A stretch of DNA of 32,139 nt, taken from positions 1 to 32,139 of the forward strand of contig JAICJC010000032.1 in NCBI GenBank assembly GCA_025928655.1. The letters are read 5' to 3'. Below are positions 16,308 to 22,745 of the stretch, piece after piece. Every line of letters starts with the position of its first letter. Position 1 is the first letter of the stretch. The notes beneath the pieces are model-generated. The model made no database searches. It was given only the letters and a program-made list of their open reading frames with translations, and had not been told where the DNA came from. The stretch is from Thermoleophilia bacterium (GTDB lineage Bacteria; Actinomycetota; Thermoleophilia; Gaiellales; JAICJC01). The position numbers were made by a program, and so were the translations under genes.

Positions 16308-16319
16308 CTGATATATCAG
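16308..16319. promoter_or_regulatory. Perfect palindrome CTGATATATCAG, candidate GntR operator
   Basis: A 12-base perfect dyad, AT-rich in a GC-rich setting, between the divergent dehydrogenase-etf operon (start 16237) and the gntR gene. FCD-family GntR regulators bind palindromes of this shape (TNATNNATNA-like). The central TATATC could also be a -10 element of the rightward promoter. The likely role is autoregulation and control of the etf operon by the adjacent GntR. Confidence 0.65.
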
Positions 16320-16372
16320 AGCCGGCCACCGCACGCAAGAACGCTCCCGCCCGCCCCGCGGATGACGCCGGG

Positions 16373-16990
16373 CTGCTGTCGGACCGCGCCTACGCGGCCC
16401 TTCGCGACCGGCTGATCACGCTCGCCATCCCGCCCGGGGCCGCCGTCGACGAGGACGCGCTCAGCGGTGACCTGGGGATGGGCCGCACGCCGGTCCGCGA
16501 GGCGCTGCGGCGGCTGGCGCTCGAAGGGCTGATCGTCGTCTACCCGCGCCGGGGCACCTTCGCCTCGAGCGTGAACATCACGAGCCTCTCGGACATCTCC
16601 GACGTGCGCGCCCAGCTCGAGCCGCACGCCGCCGCGCGGGCCGCCCGGCTGGCGGACGCCGGTGACCGCGCCGAGCTTCGGGGGCTGCTGGCCGAGCTCG
16701 AGGACGAGCCGTCGAGCCAGACGGCGCTGATCGAGCTCGACGCCCGCGTGCACCGGTTCGTCCACCGCTGCTCGCGCAACCCCTACCTGGCCCGCGACCT
16801 CGACCGCTATCTGAACATGTCGATCCGGATCTGGTACGTCACCTTCGACCGCCTGCCGCCCATGCGCGACCCGGTGGGCGAGCACCGGGCGCTGCTGCAG
16901 GCCATCGCCGACGGCGACCCGGAGGCCGCCCGCCGGGTCGCGCTCGAGCACGTGCTCTCGTTTGCGCGCCAGATGCGGGCGGCGCTTTAG
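16373..16990 (+). CDS. GntR-family regulator, FCD subfamily (non-canonical start)
   Basis: An N-terminal winged helix: LLSDRAYAALRDRLITLAIPPG, then LSGDLGMGRTPVREALRRL recognition helix and the PRRGTFAS wing. It is followed by a helical FCD ligand domain with likely metal ligands in ELDARVHRF (Asp, His), GEHRALL and ALEHVL. FCD regulators usually sense carboxylic or amino acids. The first canonical start, ATG 16478, falls inside the recognition helix and would remove half the DNA-binding domain. Upstream, the frame is open to a TAG at 16301 and contains no ATG, GTG or TTG. The CTG at 16373, just before the first conserved helix, is given here as the least damaging choice. It is divergent from the dehydrogenase-etf operon, which it presumably controls. 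Confidence 0.8.
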   Translation: MLSDRAYAALRDRLITLAIPPGAAVDEDALSGDLGMGRTPVREALRRLALEGLIVVYPRRGTFASSVNITSLSDISDVRAQLEPHAAARAARLADAGDRAELRGLLAELEDEPSSQTALIELDARVHRFVHRCSRNPYLARDLDRYLNMSIRIWYVTFDRLPPMRDPVGEHRALLQAIADGDPEAARRVALEHVLSFARQMRAAL

Positions 16991-17053
16991 CGGACCGCGA
17001 AACGCCCCGACTCGAGGCCGCCGGCATCTTCGTGGGGCGGGAGCGGGCCCGGT

Positions 17054-17227
17054 CTACGACGCGGCGTCAGGAATCACGGCCGCCGTCCCCCCGTGCACGG
17101 CGGCTTCCGCTTCCAGGGCCGTGTAGGTTGCCGCGATACACCGGGGGTCCGCGTGACCGGGGCGATTCCCCGGTGGCAGCAGCTTGATCAGCGCTCGCGT
17201 GAGAGCCGAGGGCAGGATGCGACGCAT
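17054..17227 (-). CDS. Possible small hypothetical protein, 57 residues
   Basis: The ATG-initiated stretch starting MRRILPSALTRALIKLLPPGN has a short amphipathic basic N-terminus and a plausible composition (ends AAVIPDAAS). There is no convincing ribosome site, the frame remains open upstream into nonsense-like sequence, and I recognise no family. It could be a real peptide, a decayed gene end, or chance in a stop-poor genome. Confidence 0.25.
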   Translation of the reverse strand: MRRILPSALTRALIKLLPPGNRPGHADPRCIAATYTALEAEAAVHGGTAAVIPDAAS

Positions 17228-17787
17228 GTCACGAGCGTACCCGCCACCGAGGGTCGCCGCCAGCCTCCCAAGGGGGTAGCTAAACCGCTCGGGACGTTCC
17301 ACTGCCAGATGGCTCGCTGCGACTTCTGCGCCGCCCGCCTCCCCACCCACAGACCTTGCGCGGCGACCTCGACCGGCCAGCACCTCGCCAGGGCCAGCTC
17401 GCGGCGGATGACCCGGGCGATGCTCGCGAGCTACCGGCTCAGGACGCGATGACGTCCCCGGCCGGTCTTTGTCGTCGGTGGCGGGCGAAGGCCGAGACCC
17501 GTCCGCAGGTGCTCTCTGACAAGGGAGACCCGCGGAGACGGCCGGGACGGCAAGCGGAAGGTTGGCGAGCCACATCACGCGCCGTGGCCGGCGGGCAAGG
17601 TCGCGGGGTGAGCAGCCGTTTCTCAGCACCACCCATCTGGATTTCTCGGGGTCACCTTGGCCCTCATGGTTTGCCCTACGGGCGCTCAGCATTGCTGAGC
17701 GTCTTATCTCGGGTGCGGGCCCTTGCGTGGGCCGTCCTGGCGGGCCACGCACCTCCCGTCGATCGCGTCGTCGATCGCGACGAGTCC
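17228..17787. other. About 560 bases with no convincing gene
   Basis: Frames are open in several phases, as expected at this GC content, but the translations are Arg/Pro/Ser-rich and lack recognisable motifs. Third-position G/C bias is weaker than in neighbouring genes. Apart from the hairpin at 17683-17701 and a tandem GTCGATCGCG repeat near 17758-17780, I see no structure. It could be an untranslated or regulatory region or the remnant of a lost gene. Confidence 0.5.
17683..17701. repeat. Perfect hairpin CGCTCAGC-ATT-GCTGAGCG
   Basis: An eight-base perfect stem with a three-base loop inside the gene-free stretch, 86 bases beyond the stop of the leftward pair 17788-18535. It could be a terminator for that pair (no T-run on that strand) or a structural RNA element. 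Confidence 0.45.
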
Positions 17788-18111
17788 TCAGAGGCTGTTG
17801 GGGGGACTCATCCACGGCGTCCCGTCAAACGAGTCGTAGAGCCCCTGCGGCGGCGGGTCGGCTCGCAGGTCGGCGAGGGGGCGCCCGGTGAAGCCGCCGC
17901 CGACGCTACTGCTGGGCATCCAACTCCCGTCCTCCGCTCTCTCGACGACGTTCTCGTCCAGGTAGAACCCCGGCGGGTTGGCCTCGATGGCGAGCAGGAC
18001 GTATGCCACCTCTCCGCCCGGCTTGTATCGCGTCGCTATGACGTGGGTGATCCCGGCGGGCATGTCGTGGTTCGCCGCCTCCTCGGGTATCGGGTACCAG
18101 TCCATCGTCAT
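17788..18111 (-). CDS. Hypothetical protein, 107 residues
   Basis: No family recognised. The sequence looks like a real acidic soluble protein rather than a shadow frame: it begins MTMDWYPIPEEAANHDMPAG, has a beta-rich middle (THVIATRYKPGGEVAYVLLAIEAN), and ends in a Pro/Gly-rich tail (DSFDGTPWMSPPNSL). GGGAGGAG lies 12-19 bases before the ATG, a reasonable ribosome site. It follows the DUF4177-like gene by 31 bases on the same strand, so the two probably form an operon. Composition is less GC-biased than in the metabolic genes, consistent with an accessory origin. No signal peptide or membrane segment is visible. Confidence 0.55.
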   Translation of the reverse strand: MTMDWYPIPEEAANHDMPAGITHVIATRYKPGGEVAYVLLAIEANPPGFYLDENVVERAEDGSWMPSSSVGGGFTGRPLADLRADPPPQGLYDSFDGTPWMSPPNSL

Positions 18112-18142
18112 AGCCCTGGCGCTCCTCCCGCGAGACGCTCGA

Positions 18143-18535
18143 TCAGTCTCGTCTTTTCTCCCGCCACATCGCGACCCAATCTCGGACGTGCGGCTCCGCC
18201 TCGGCCCACGCCCTCACTACAGCCCTCCACATCGTGATGACGGACCAACGTATGGCCCGCCACACGAACCCGAACGCACGCTCCGTTCTGTGGCTTGACG
18301 GCCCGGGCACCTTCGGCTGCTTCGCCGCACGGCCACGAACTGGGCGTCGCATGTGGATGACCACTCGGTCGCCGGCATCCGCGTATCGGAAGACCGCGCT
18401 TCCGCCGCCGTTCACCATCGAAACGACCTCCCAGCCCTTCCGGGTGCGACGTTTGATGGCGCGCGACGCGTACCGACCGGGTACGTCGACCGTCTTGTAC
18501 TCATACCGGGTTCCCATCTCCGTCTCGGTAGCCAT
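18143..18535 (-). CDS. Small protein with DUF4177-like N-terminus, 130 residues
   Basis: The first ~45 residues (MGTRYEYKTVDVPGRYASRA, then KRRTRKGWEVVSMVNGG) match the pattern of DUF4177 proteins: a YEYKTV strand, a helix and a GWE(L/V)VSV strand. The function is unknown in this family. The remainder is basic, with a Trp-rich amphipathic C-terminal segment (FGFVWRAIRWSVITMWRAV) that might touch a membrane but is too charged to be a clear transmembrane helix. The ATG at 18535 is taken; a GTG at 18553 would add six residues, and neither has a strong ribosome site. It is the first gene of a leftward pair with the 107-residue protein. Confidence 0.6.
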   Translation of the reverse strand: MATETEMGTRYEYKTVDVPGRYASRAIKRRTRKGWEVVSMVNGGGSAVFRYADAGDRVVIHMRRPVRGRAAKQPKVPGPSSHRTERAFGFVWRAIRWSVITMWRAVVRAWAEAEPHVRDWVAMWREKRRD

Positions 18536-18620
18536 CTTTACCGATTCTCGCACCGCGAGCGCCGTGAGTCCAGACGCCCAAACTGCTCGGTCTGCTTTCG
18601 TTTTTCCTGTGGCTTCGAAT

Positions 18621-18812
18621 GTGGCACGGCACGCTTCAAAGATTGCCGCTGCCGGCGCGTTCGACGGATCCGGCGGCTACCTGATCAACGAGTCGGCCAA
18701 GCACCGGCGGCGATCCGACGTCTATCGTGACAGGAAGCTGGAGCTCGCGTCCCTCCCGCCGTTCATTGCCGACCTCGACCCAACCGAGCGCCGCCAGGTC
18801 TCCGGCAGCTGA
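18621..18812 (+). CDS. Possible small protein or gene fragment, 63 residues
   Basis: Starting at GTG 18621 the frame encodes VARHASKIAAAGAFDGSGGY, then LINESAKHRRRSDVYRDRKLE and ends SLPPFIADLDPTERRQVSGS. The composition is protein-like, unlike the surrounding frames, and suggests the C-terminal part of a soluble protein. No ribosome site or upstream domain is seen, and upstream in-frame sequence is antisense to the DUF4177-like gene. It may be a remnant. No family recognised. Confidence 0.3.
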   Translation: MARHASKIAAAGAFDGSGGYLINESAKHRRRSDVYRDRKLELASLPPFIADLDPTERRQVSGS

Positions 18813-19011
18813 CCAGCCGCTACTTCCGCGGCGGCGAGGGCGAGACCGCGCCGCTCGAACCCAGCGCAGCGGCATAAGCAGCCGTCCCACGCGGTGCCAC
18901 GCGTGGCGGATCAACACGGGGGGCACGTCGGCGTCCCCGCGGTGTCCCACGTGGCCGCGAGGCTGCTCCCTGAACGGCTCGGCATCTTCCTCAAGACGGA
19001 AGAGCCTGCGC

Positions 19012-19308
19012 CTACGATTGCCAGTCGCCACGCTCCGCTGATGGTTCGGGACGGAGCGTCCTCCACCACAGGACCGCCAGGACGAGGAGGATCGCAAGGC
19101 TCAGAGCCGCCTGCACAAATGTGACCCAGCCGTCGCCGTTCGAGGCCGCGGAAGGCCCCGCGATGGCTCGGCTCGCGATCGCCGCTCCGTGCTGGGCAAG
19201 CGTGGACATCGAGGCCGATGAAGCGTACCGGGCGGGTGGAAGCGGCCGTCCCCCAGCGCCGTCCGTGAGCGCGATAGACTCGTCGGTCACATAGGGGATC
19301 GCGCCCAT
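19012..19308 (-). CDS. Small single-pass membrane protein, 98 residues
   Basis: No recognised family. The N-terminal ~60 residues are soluble and Ala/Ser-rich. One strong hydrophobic helix (WVTFVQAALSLAILLVLAVL, about residues 64-83) is followed by a short basic-acidic tail (WWRTLRPEPSAERGDWQS). This fits a tail-anchored or short bitopic protein. It is divergent from the papain-like gene with 49 bases between the starts, so the two could share a promoter region. The ATG at 19308 is chosen because upstream residues of the longer frame are antisense to the papain-like gene. No clear ribosome site is visible. Confidence 0.45.
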   Translation of the reverse strand: MGAIPYVTDESIALTDGAGGRPLPPARYASSASMSTLAQHGAAIASRAIAGPSAASNGDGWVTFVQAALSLAILLVLAVLWWRTLRPEPSAERGDWQS

Positions 19309-19344
19309 GGGCCGGGCGCGCACGCGCCGATCCCCGCCAGCACG

Positions 19345-19352
19345 AAGGAGGT
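19345..19352 (+). promoter_or_regulatory. Consensus Shine-Dalgarno AAGGAGGT
   Basis: A full match to the anti-16S tail, five bases before the ATG at 19358. It is the strongest ribosome site in the window and fixes the start of the papain-like gene, suggesting high translation. Confidence 0.85.
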
Positions 19353-19357
19353 AGCGC

Positions 19358-20146
19358 ATGACCACCCTCCGGTACGGGAAGACCGACGCGACCCGCGACG
19401 ACCGCGACCTCAAGTTCGCCCGCTACCGCACCGCCGAGCCGCTTCCGGCGCCCCCGGACGACTGGGGGTACGACAACGTCATCGCACAGGGCGGCTGGGG
19501 GATGCTGGGCAACGACCAGTGGGGCGACTGCGTCTGGGCGGGCGCCGCCCATGAGCACCTGCTGACGAGCACCGTCGCCGGCAGGCCGGCCGCGTTCGAC
19601 GCCGACGGCGTCCTCTCCGACTACTCGGCGGCCACCGGCTTCGACGCCGACGCCGGGCCGCCGGGGAGCAACCCGACCGACCGCGGCACGAACGTCCGGG
19701 CCGCGCTCGGCTACCGCCGCTCGATGGGGATCGTCGACGCCGCCGGCACCCGCCACAAGATCGGCGCCTACCTGGCGCTCGACGTGGACAGGATCACGTC
19801 CGGGGACTTCTCGGAGGTGGCCGAGGCGGCCTACCTGTTCGGCGCCGTCGGCGTCGGCATCCAGGTGCCCCAGTCGGCCGAGACCGAGTTCGGCGACCAC
19901 AAGATGTGGAGCTACGTCCCCGGCTCGCCCAACGCGGGCGGCCACTACGTCCCGATCGTCGCCCACCGCAAGCACATCGAGTGCGTCACGTGGGGCCGCG
20001 TCCAGCCGATGGGCCAGCGGTTCATGTCGCACTACGTCGACGAGGCCTGGGCGATCGTGAACCCGGACTTCCTCGACGTGAACGGGAAGAGCCCGCAGGG
20101 CTTCGACGTGCAGCAGCTCCAGGCCGACCTGGCCCAGCTGGGGTAG
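19358..20146 (+). CDS. Papain-like (C1-type fold) cysteine peptidase candidate
   Basis: A 262-residue protein without signal peptide or membrane segment. The segment NDQWGDCVWAGAAHEH (about 52-67) fits the papain-type Q-x-G-x-C-x-x-A pattern, giving Q54 as oxyanion residue and C58 as nucleophile. GGHYVPIVAHR supplies H196. The following ECVTWGRVQ lies where papains have N-S-W-G, so the usual Asn is not clearly present. After it comes a conserved-looking YVDEAWAIVNPDFLD. This is a motif-level match only. It may be a peptidase, an amidase, or a catalytically altered relative as found in phages and secretion loci. Its stop (TAG) directly abuts the glucokinase stop on the other strand. The start is set by AAGGAGGT at 19345-19352. 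Confidence 0.6.
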   Translation: MTTLRYGKTDATRDDRDLKFARYRTAEPLPAPPDDWGYDNVIAQGGWGMLGNDQWGDCVWAGAAHEHLLTSTVAGRPAAFDADGVLSDYSAATGFDADAGPPGSNPTDRGTNVRAALGYRRSMGIVDAAGTRHKIGAYLALDVDRITSGDFSEVAEAAYLFGAVGVGIQVPQSAETEFGDHKMWSYVPGSPNAGGHYVPIVAHRKHIECVTWGRVQPMGQRFMSHYVDEAWAIVNPDFLDVNGKSPQGFDVQQLQADLAQLG

Positions 20147-21109
20147 TCAGCCGTAGTGCAGTCCCGGCTCGTCGCCGCGGGCGAGCCGGGCCGCGCCGAG
20201 CAGGGCGGTGCGGTCGTTCAGGATGACGTGCACCGGGATGCGCGAGAGCAGCCCCGCGAACCGGCCCTTCGCGTCGAGGGCCTCGAGGAAGCCGCCCTCC
20301 TTCAGCTTCGGCAGGATCCGGGGGGCGATGCCCCCGCCGACGTAGATGCCGCCGGTCGCGAGCAGCTTCAGTGCCAGGTTCCCGGCCTCGGCGCCGTAGA
20401 TCCGCACCATCATGTCGAGCGCCCGGGCGCACACGGGGTCGCTCCCGTCGAGCGCCGCCTTCGTGATCGCCGAGGCCTCCGTGCGGCCCCCGCCGACGCC
20501 GTCCCGGTGCGACAGGAAATCGTGGATCGCGACGAGGCCCATCCCCGAGCACACCCGCTCGTAGCTCACGTGGGCGTGGTTCCGGGCCAGGTACGCGCGC
20601 AGCGCGAGCTCGTCCTCGTCACGGGGGCCGAAGTCCGTGTGACCGCCCTCGCTCGCGAACACGTGGTAGCGGCGGCGATCCCAGAAGAGGCCCGCCTCGC
20701 CCAGTCCCGTGCCGGCGGAGATCACGGCCGCGTTGCCGCCCATCGACGGGTCTCCCTCGCGCAGGGTGTCGATGTCGTCCGGCCCCAGGTCGGCGATCCC
20801 GTAGGCGTTCGCGTACAGGTCGTTCACGAGTCCGACATGCTCGATCCCGAGCAGCCGGGCGACGCTCATCGCGTCGACCGGCCAGGCCAGGTTGGTCGTC
20901 TTCACGTGCCCGTTCTGCACAGGCCCGGCGACGCCGAAGCAGGCGCGCTCGACCCGCGCCGGGTGGGCCGTGAGGAAGGCGCGGATCATCGACTCGAGGC
21001 CGTCGTGCTCACGGCTCGGGTACACCTCCAGCGCGGCCGGGCCGGCGGCGGACGGGTCGAAGAGGGCAAGCCGGGTGTGCGTGCCGCCGATGTCGCCGGC
21101 GATATCCAT
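20147..21109 (-). CDS. glk: Glucokinase (Glk family)
   Basis: Phosphorylates glucose to glucose 6-phosphate with ATP in the cytoplasm. The protein has 320 residues, the length of the proteobacterial-type Glk family rather than the ROK family. Visible motifs are the N-terminal phosphate loop GDIGGTHTRLALF (5-17), LVNDLYANAYGI with the catalytic Asp, SAGTGLGEAGLF, SEGGHTDFGPRDEDEL, and the C-terminal TGGIYVGGGIAPRI adenosine loop. The zinc-finger cysteine motif of ROK kinases is absent. The frame runs on upstream, but the ATG at 21109 begins directly at the ATPase domain. It is transcribed alone, convergent with the papain-like gene with no spacer, and divergent from the membrane protein at 21125. 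Confidence 0.92.
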   Translation of the reverse strand: MDIAGDIGGTHTRLALFDPSAAGPAALEVYPSREHDGLESMIRAFLTAHPARVERACFGVAGPVQNGHVKTTNLAWPVDAMSVARLLGIEHVGLVNDLYANAYGIADLGPDDIDTLREGDPSMGGNAAVISAGTGLGEAGLFWDRRRYHVFASEGGHTDFGPRDEDELALRAYLARNHAHVSYERVCSGMGLVAIHDFLSHRDGVGGGRTEASAITKAALDGSDPVCARALDMMVRIYGAEAGNLALKLLATGGIYVGGGIAPRILPKLKEGGFLEALDAKGRFAGLLSRIPVHVILNDRTALLGAARLARGDEPGLHYG

Positions 21110-21124
21110 CGGGCGGCAAGTTAG

Positions 21125-21634
21125 ATGATTAAGCTGGCGGCCATGACGGCGACGGGGGACCGGACATGGCACGTCGGCACCTACGAGCCGCTCGCCTGGG
21201 CCGAGACGGCGCTCAAGGCGGTCGCGTTCGTCGTCGCCTACGTCGCCCTCGTCCAGGCGCTCGGGCGGACGCTGCATTCGCCCGACGGGATCCATGTTGC
21301 CGAGCTCGCGCTCCTCGGGATCGCCGAGCTCGGCCTCCTGGCCGCCGTCGGCGATCGCGTGGGCGAGCGCGAGCTGATCGCGGTCGGCTTCGTGGCCTTG
21401 AACAACGCCGCCCATCTCGGCATGCTCTACGCGCTGCTCGCGGCGCCCGGGCCGGGCGGGCTCGTGTCGCTCTTCTGCCTGCTGATGCTCGCCGGCGAGA
21501 TCGTGAAGATCGCCTGGCTGCGCACGAGCCACTTCACCGTCCGCGAGGTATCCGCGCTCGTGGTGCAGGGGCTGGTGGTGGCCTACGCGAGCATCTACCT
21601 CGCCGCCCTGCTCGTCTGGCAGCTTCTGCGTTAG
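21125..21634 (+). CDS. Four-helix membrane protein of unknown function
   Basis: A 169-residue protein with about four transmembrane helices: ALKAVAFVVAYVALVQAL, VAELALLGIAELGLLAAV, NNAAHLGMLYALLAAPG...VSLFCLLMLAGEIV, and LVVQGLVVAYASIYLAALLVW. No catalytic motif or family is recognised. A second start at 21143 (MTATGDRTW) would drop six residues and is equally plausible. It is divergent from glk, with 15 bases between the starts, and convergent with another small membrane protein across a strong hairpin. Confidence 0.7.
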   Translation: MIKLAAMTATGDRTWHVGTYEPLAWAETALKAVAFVVAYVALVQALGRTLHSPDGIHVAELALLGIAELGLLAAVGDRVGERELIAVGFVALNNAAHLGMLYALLAAPGPGGLVSLFCLLMLAGEIVKIAWLRTSHFTVREVSALVVQGLVVAYASIYLAALLVWQLLR

Positions 21635-21688
21635 CGGCACACTCCACGGGCGGGGTGGGCGAGTCGGCCCGCGGCCGCCGCCGTCACC

Positions 21689-21717
21689 GGCGGGCGGCGC
21701 CGGTCGCGCCGCCCGCC
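21689..21717. terminator. GC-rich hairpin between convergent membrane-protein genes
   Basis: The 11-base arms GGCGGGCGGCG (21689-21699) and CGCCGCCCGCC (21707-21717) pair perfectly around a seven-base loop. It lies in the 97-base gap between stops at 21634 and 21732 and lacks T-runs, as is common in high-GC actinobacteria. A bidirectional terminator is likely. Confidence 0.65.
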
Positions 21718-21731
21718 CCCACGCCCGGTGA

Positions 21732-22250
21732 CTACGACGCCCGTCGGAGCAGCAGCGGGTAGCGCCCGATGGGCTGCTCGATCAGGCCCTGGAGCACGAA
21801 CGCCTCGAGGACGATCGTGATCGCCGACAGGGCCACGGCCAGGTAGATGGCGGCCGGCGACAGCGGGGTGAGCTCGTGCAGCGAGCGGTTGTCCGCAAAC
21901 GCCTGCCCCACCACCGAGGCCAGTCCGATCGAGCCGACGGCGAACGTGCCGAGCACGGCCGCGGTCGCGAAGTACGAGATCTGGAGCCCGCGCTGCGAGC
22001 CCACCACGAGCTTGACCAGCACGGCCTGGATCAGGATCCCCGGCAGCAGCAGCCGCAGCAGCCCAAAGGCGATGTGGCGCGTGTCCGCGGACACGACGTC
22101 GTCGGGCGTGAGGTAGCCGCCCCCGGCGGCCGTCGTCAGCTGCATGGCCGAGCCGAGCCCGAATTCGGCCAGCCGCGTGGCCGCGCCCGTGGCGGCCAGG
22201 ATCAGGGCCATCGTCGCGACCCCGAGGACGGAAACGTGTTGCGTTCTCAT
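21732..22250 (-). CDS. Membrane protein of unknown function, about four helices
   Basis: A 172-residue protein. An N-terminal hydrophobic segment (VSVLGVATMALILAATGAAT) may be a signal anchor, and an extracellular-looking loop (MQLTTAAGGGYLTPDDVVSA) follows. Then come three more helices: GLLRLLLPGILIQAVLVKLVV, ISYFATAAVLGTFAVGSIGL and AAIYLAVALSAITIVLEAFVL. The tail is basic (RYPLLLRRAS). I recognise no family. GGGGGAT precedes the ATG at 22250 by nine bases and supports this start over the longer frame. It stands alone, with the VOC gene divergent about 118 bases away. Confidence 0.7.
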   Translation of the reverse strand: MRTQHVSVLGVATMALILAATGAATRLAEFGLGSAMQLTTAAGGGYLTPDDVVSADTRHIAFGLLRLLLPGILIQAVLVKLVVGSQRGLQISYFATAAVLGTFAVGSIGLASVVGQAFADNRSLHELTPLSPAAIYLAVALSAITIVLEAFVLQGLIEQPIGRYPLLLRRAS

Positions 22251-22367
22251 ACATCGGTTATCCCCCGGATGGGGTAGCGCGTCAACGCCTCCGCCGGACG
22301 GAGACGCACCCGAAGCGGCCGCGCCCAGGTGGTACCGTCGGGCCATCCGATCGAGGGAGGGAGTCAC

Positions 22368-22724
22368 ATGTCAGGCGAGATCGTGCACATCGAGTTCCCG
22401 TCCGAGGACGCCGACCGCGCCCAGGGCTTCTGGCAGGGGCTCTTCGGCTGGAGCTTCCAGGACTCGGGGATGCCCGGGATGGACTACCGGATGGCCCAGG
22501 CCGGGGCCGGTGGGGTGGCGGTGTACCCGTCCGACCAGCGCGCCGGGCACCCGAACTTCTACTTCGCGACAGACGACATCGACGCGTCCATCGGGACGGT
22601 GCGGGAGCTCGGCGGCCAGGCCGAAGACCGCGCGCCCGTTCCCGGCCACGGCTGGTTCTCGCGCTGCTCCGACAGCGAGGGCAACGCCTTCCACCTGTGG
22701 CAGCAGGACGAGGCGGCGGGGTAG
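22368..22724 (+). CDS. VOC (glyoxalase/bleomycin-resistance fold) protein
   Basis: A 118-residue single-domain member of the vicinal oxygen chelate superfamily. It starts with the usual IVHIEFPSEDADRAQGFWQGLFGW, with the first metal ligand His in VHIE. It continues with FYFATDDIDASIGTVRELGG and ends in SRCSDSEGNAFHLWQ, which matches the D-P-x-G-N-x-F-x-L-x-E end of the family, here with Gln in place of the final Glu. That Gln and the unknown partner make the activity uncertain. GAGGGAGGG 7-15 bases before the ATG at 22368 fixes the start. The following reductase gene begins 21 bases later on the same strand, so the two may be cotranscribed. Confidence 0.85.
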   Translation: MSGEIVHIEFPSEDADRAQGFWQGLFGWSFQDSGMPGMDYRMAQAGAGGVAVYPSDQRAGHPNFYFATDDIDASIGTVRELGGQAEDRAPVPGHGWFSRCSDSEGNAFHLWQQDEAAG

Positions 22725-22745
22725 GCCGACGGACTCCTGCCGGCG

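Noticed and set aside
17758-17780. Tandem GTCGATCGCG as a repeat array or CRISPR
   Set aside because: There are only two copies with almost no spacer; this is too short to be more than a chance duplication.
17356-18237. A 293-residue rightward frame in the loosely coded region
   Set aside because: It overlaps the better-supported leftward small gene, is Arg/Pro/Ser-rich, and shows no start site or motif.
16991-19357. Mobile element, tRNA or attachment site
   Set aside because: I looked for transposase or integrase motifs, terminal inverted repeats and cloverleaf sequences and saw none; only small unknown ORFs and one hairpin are present.
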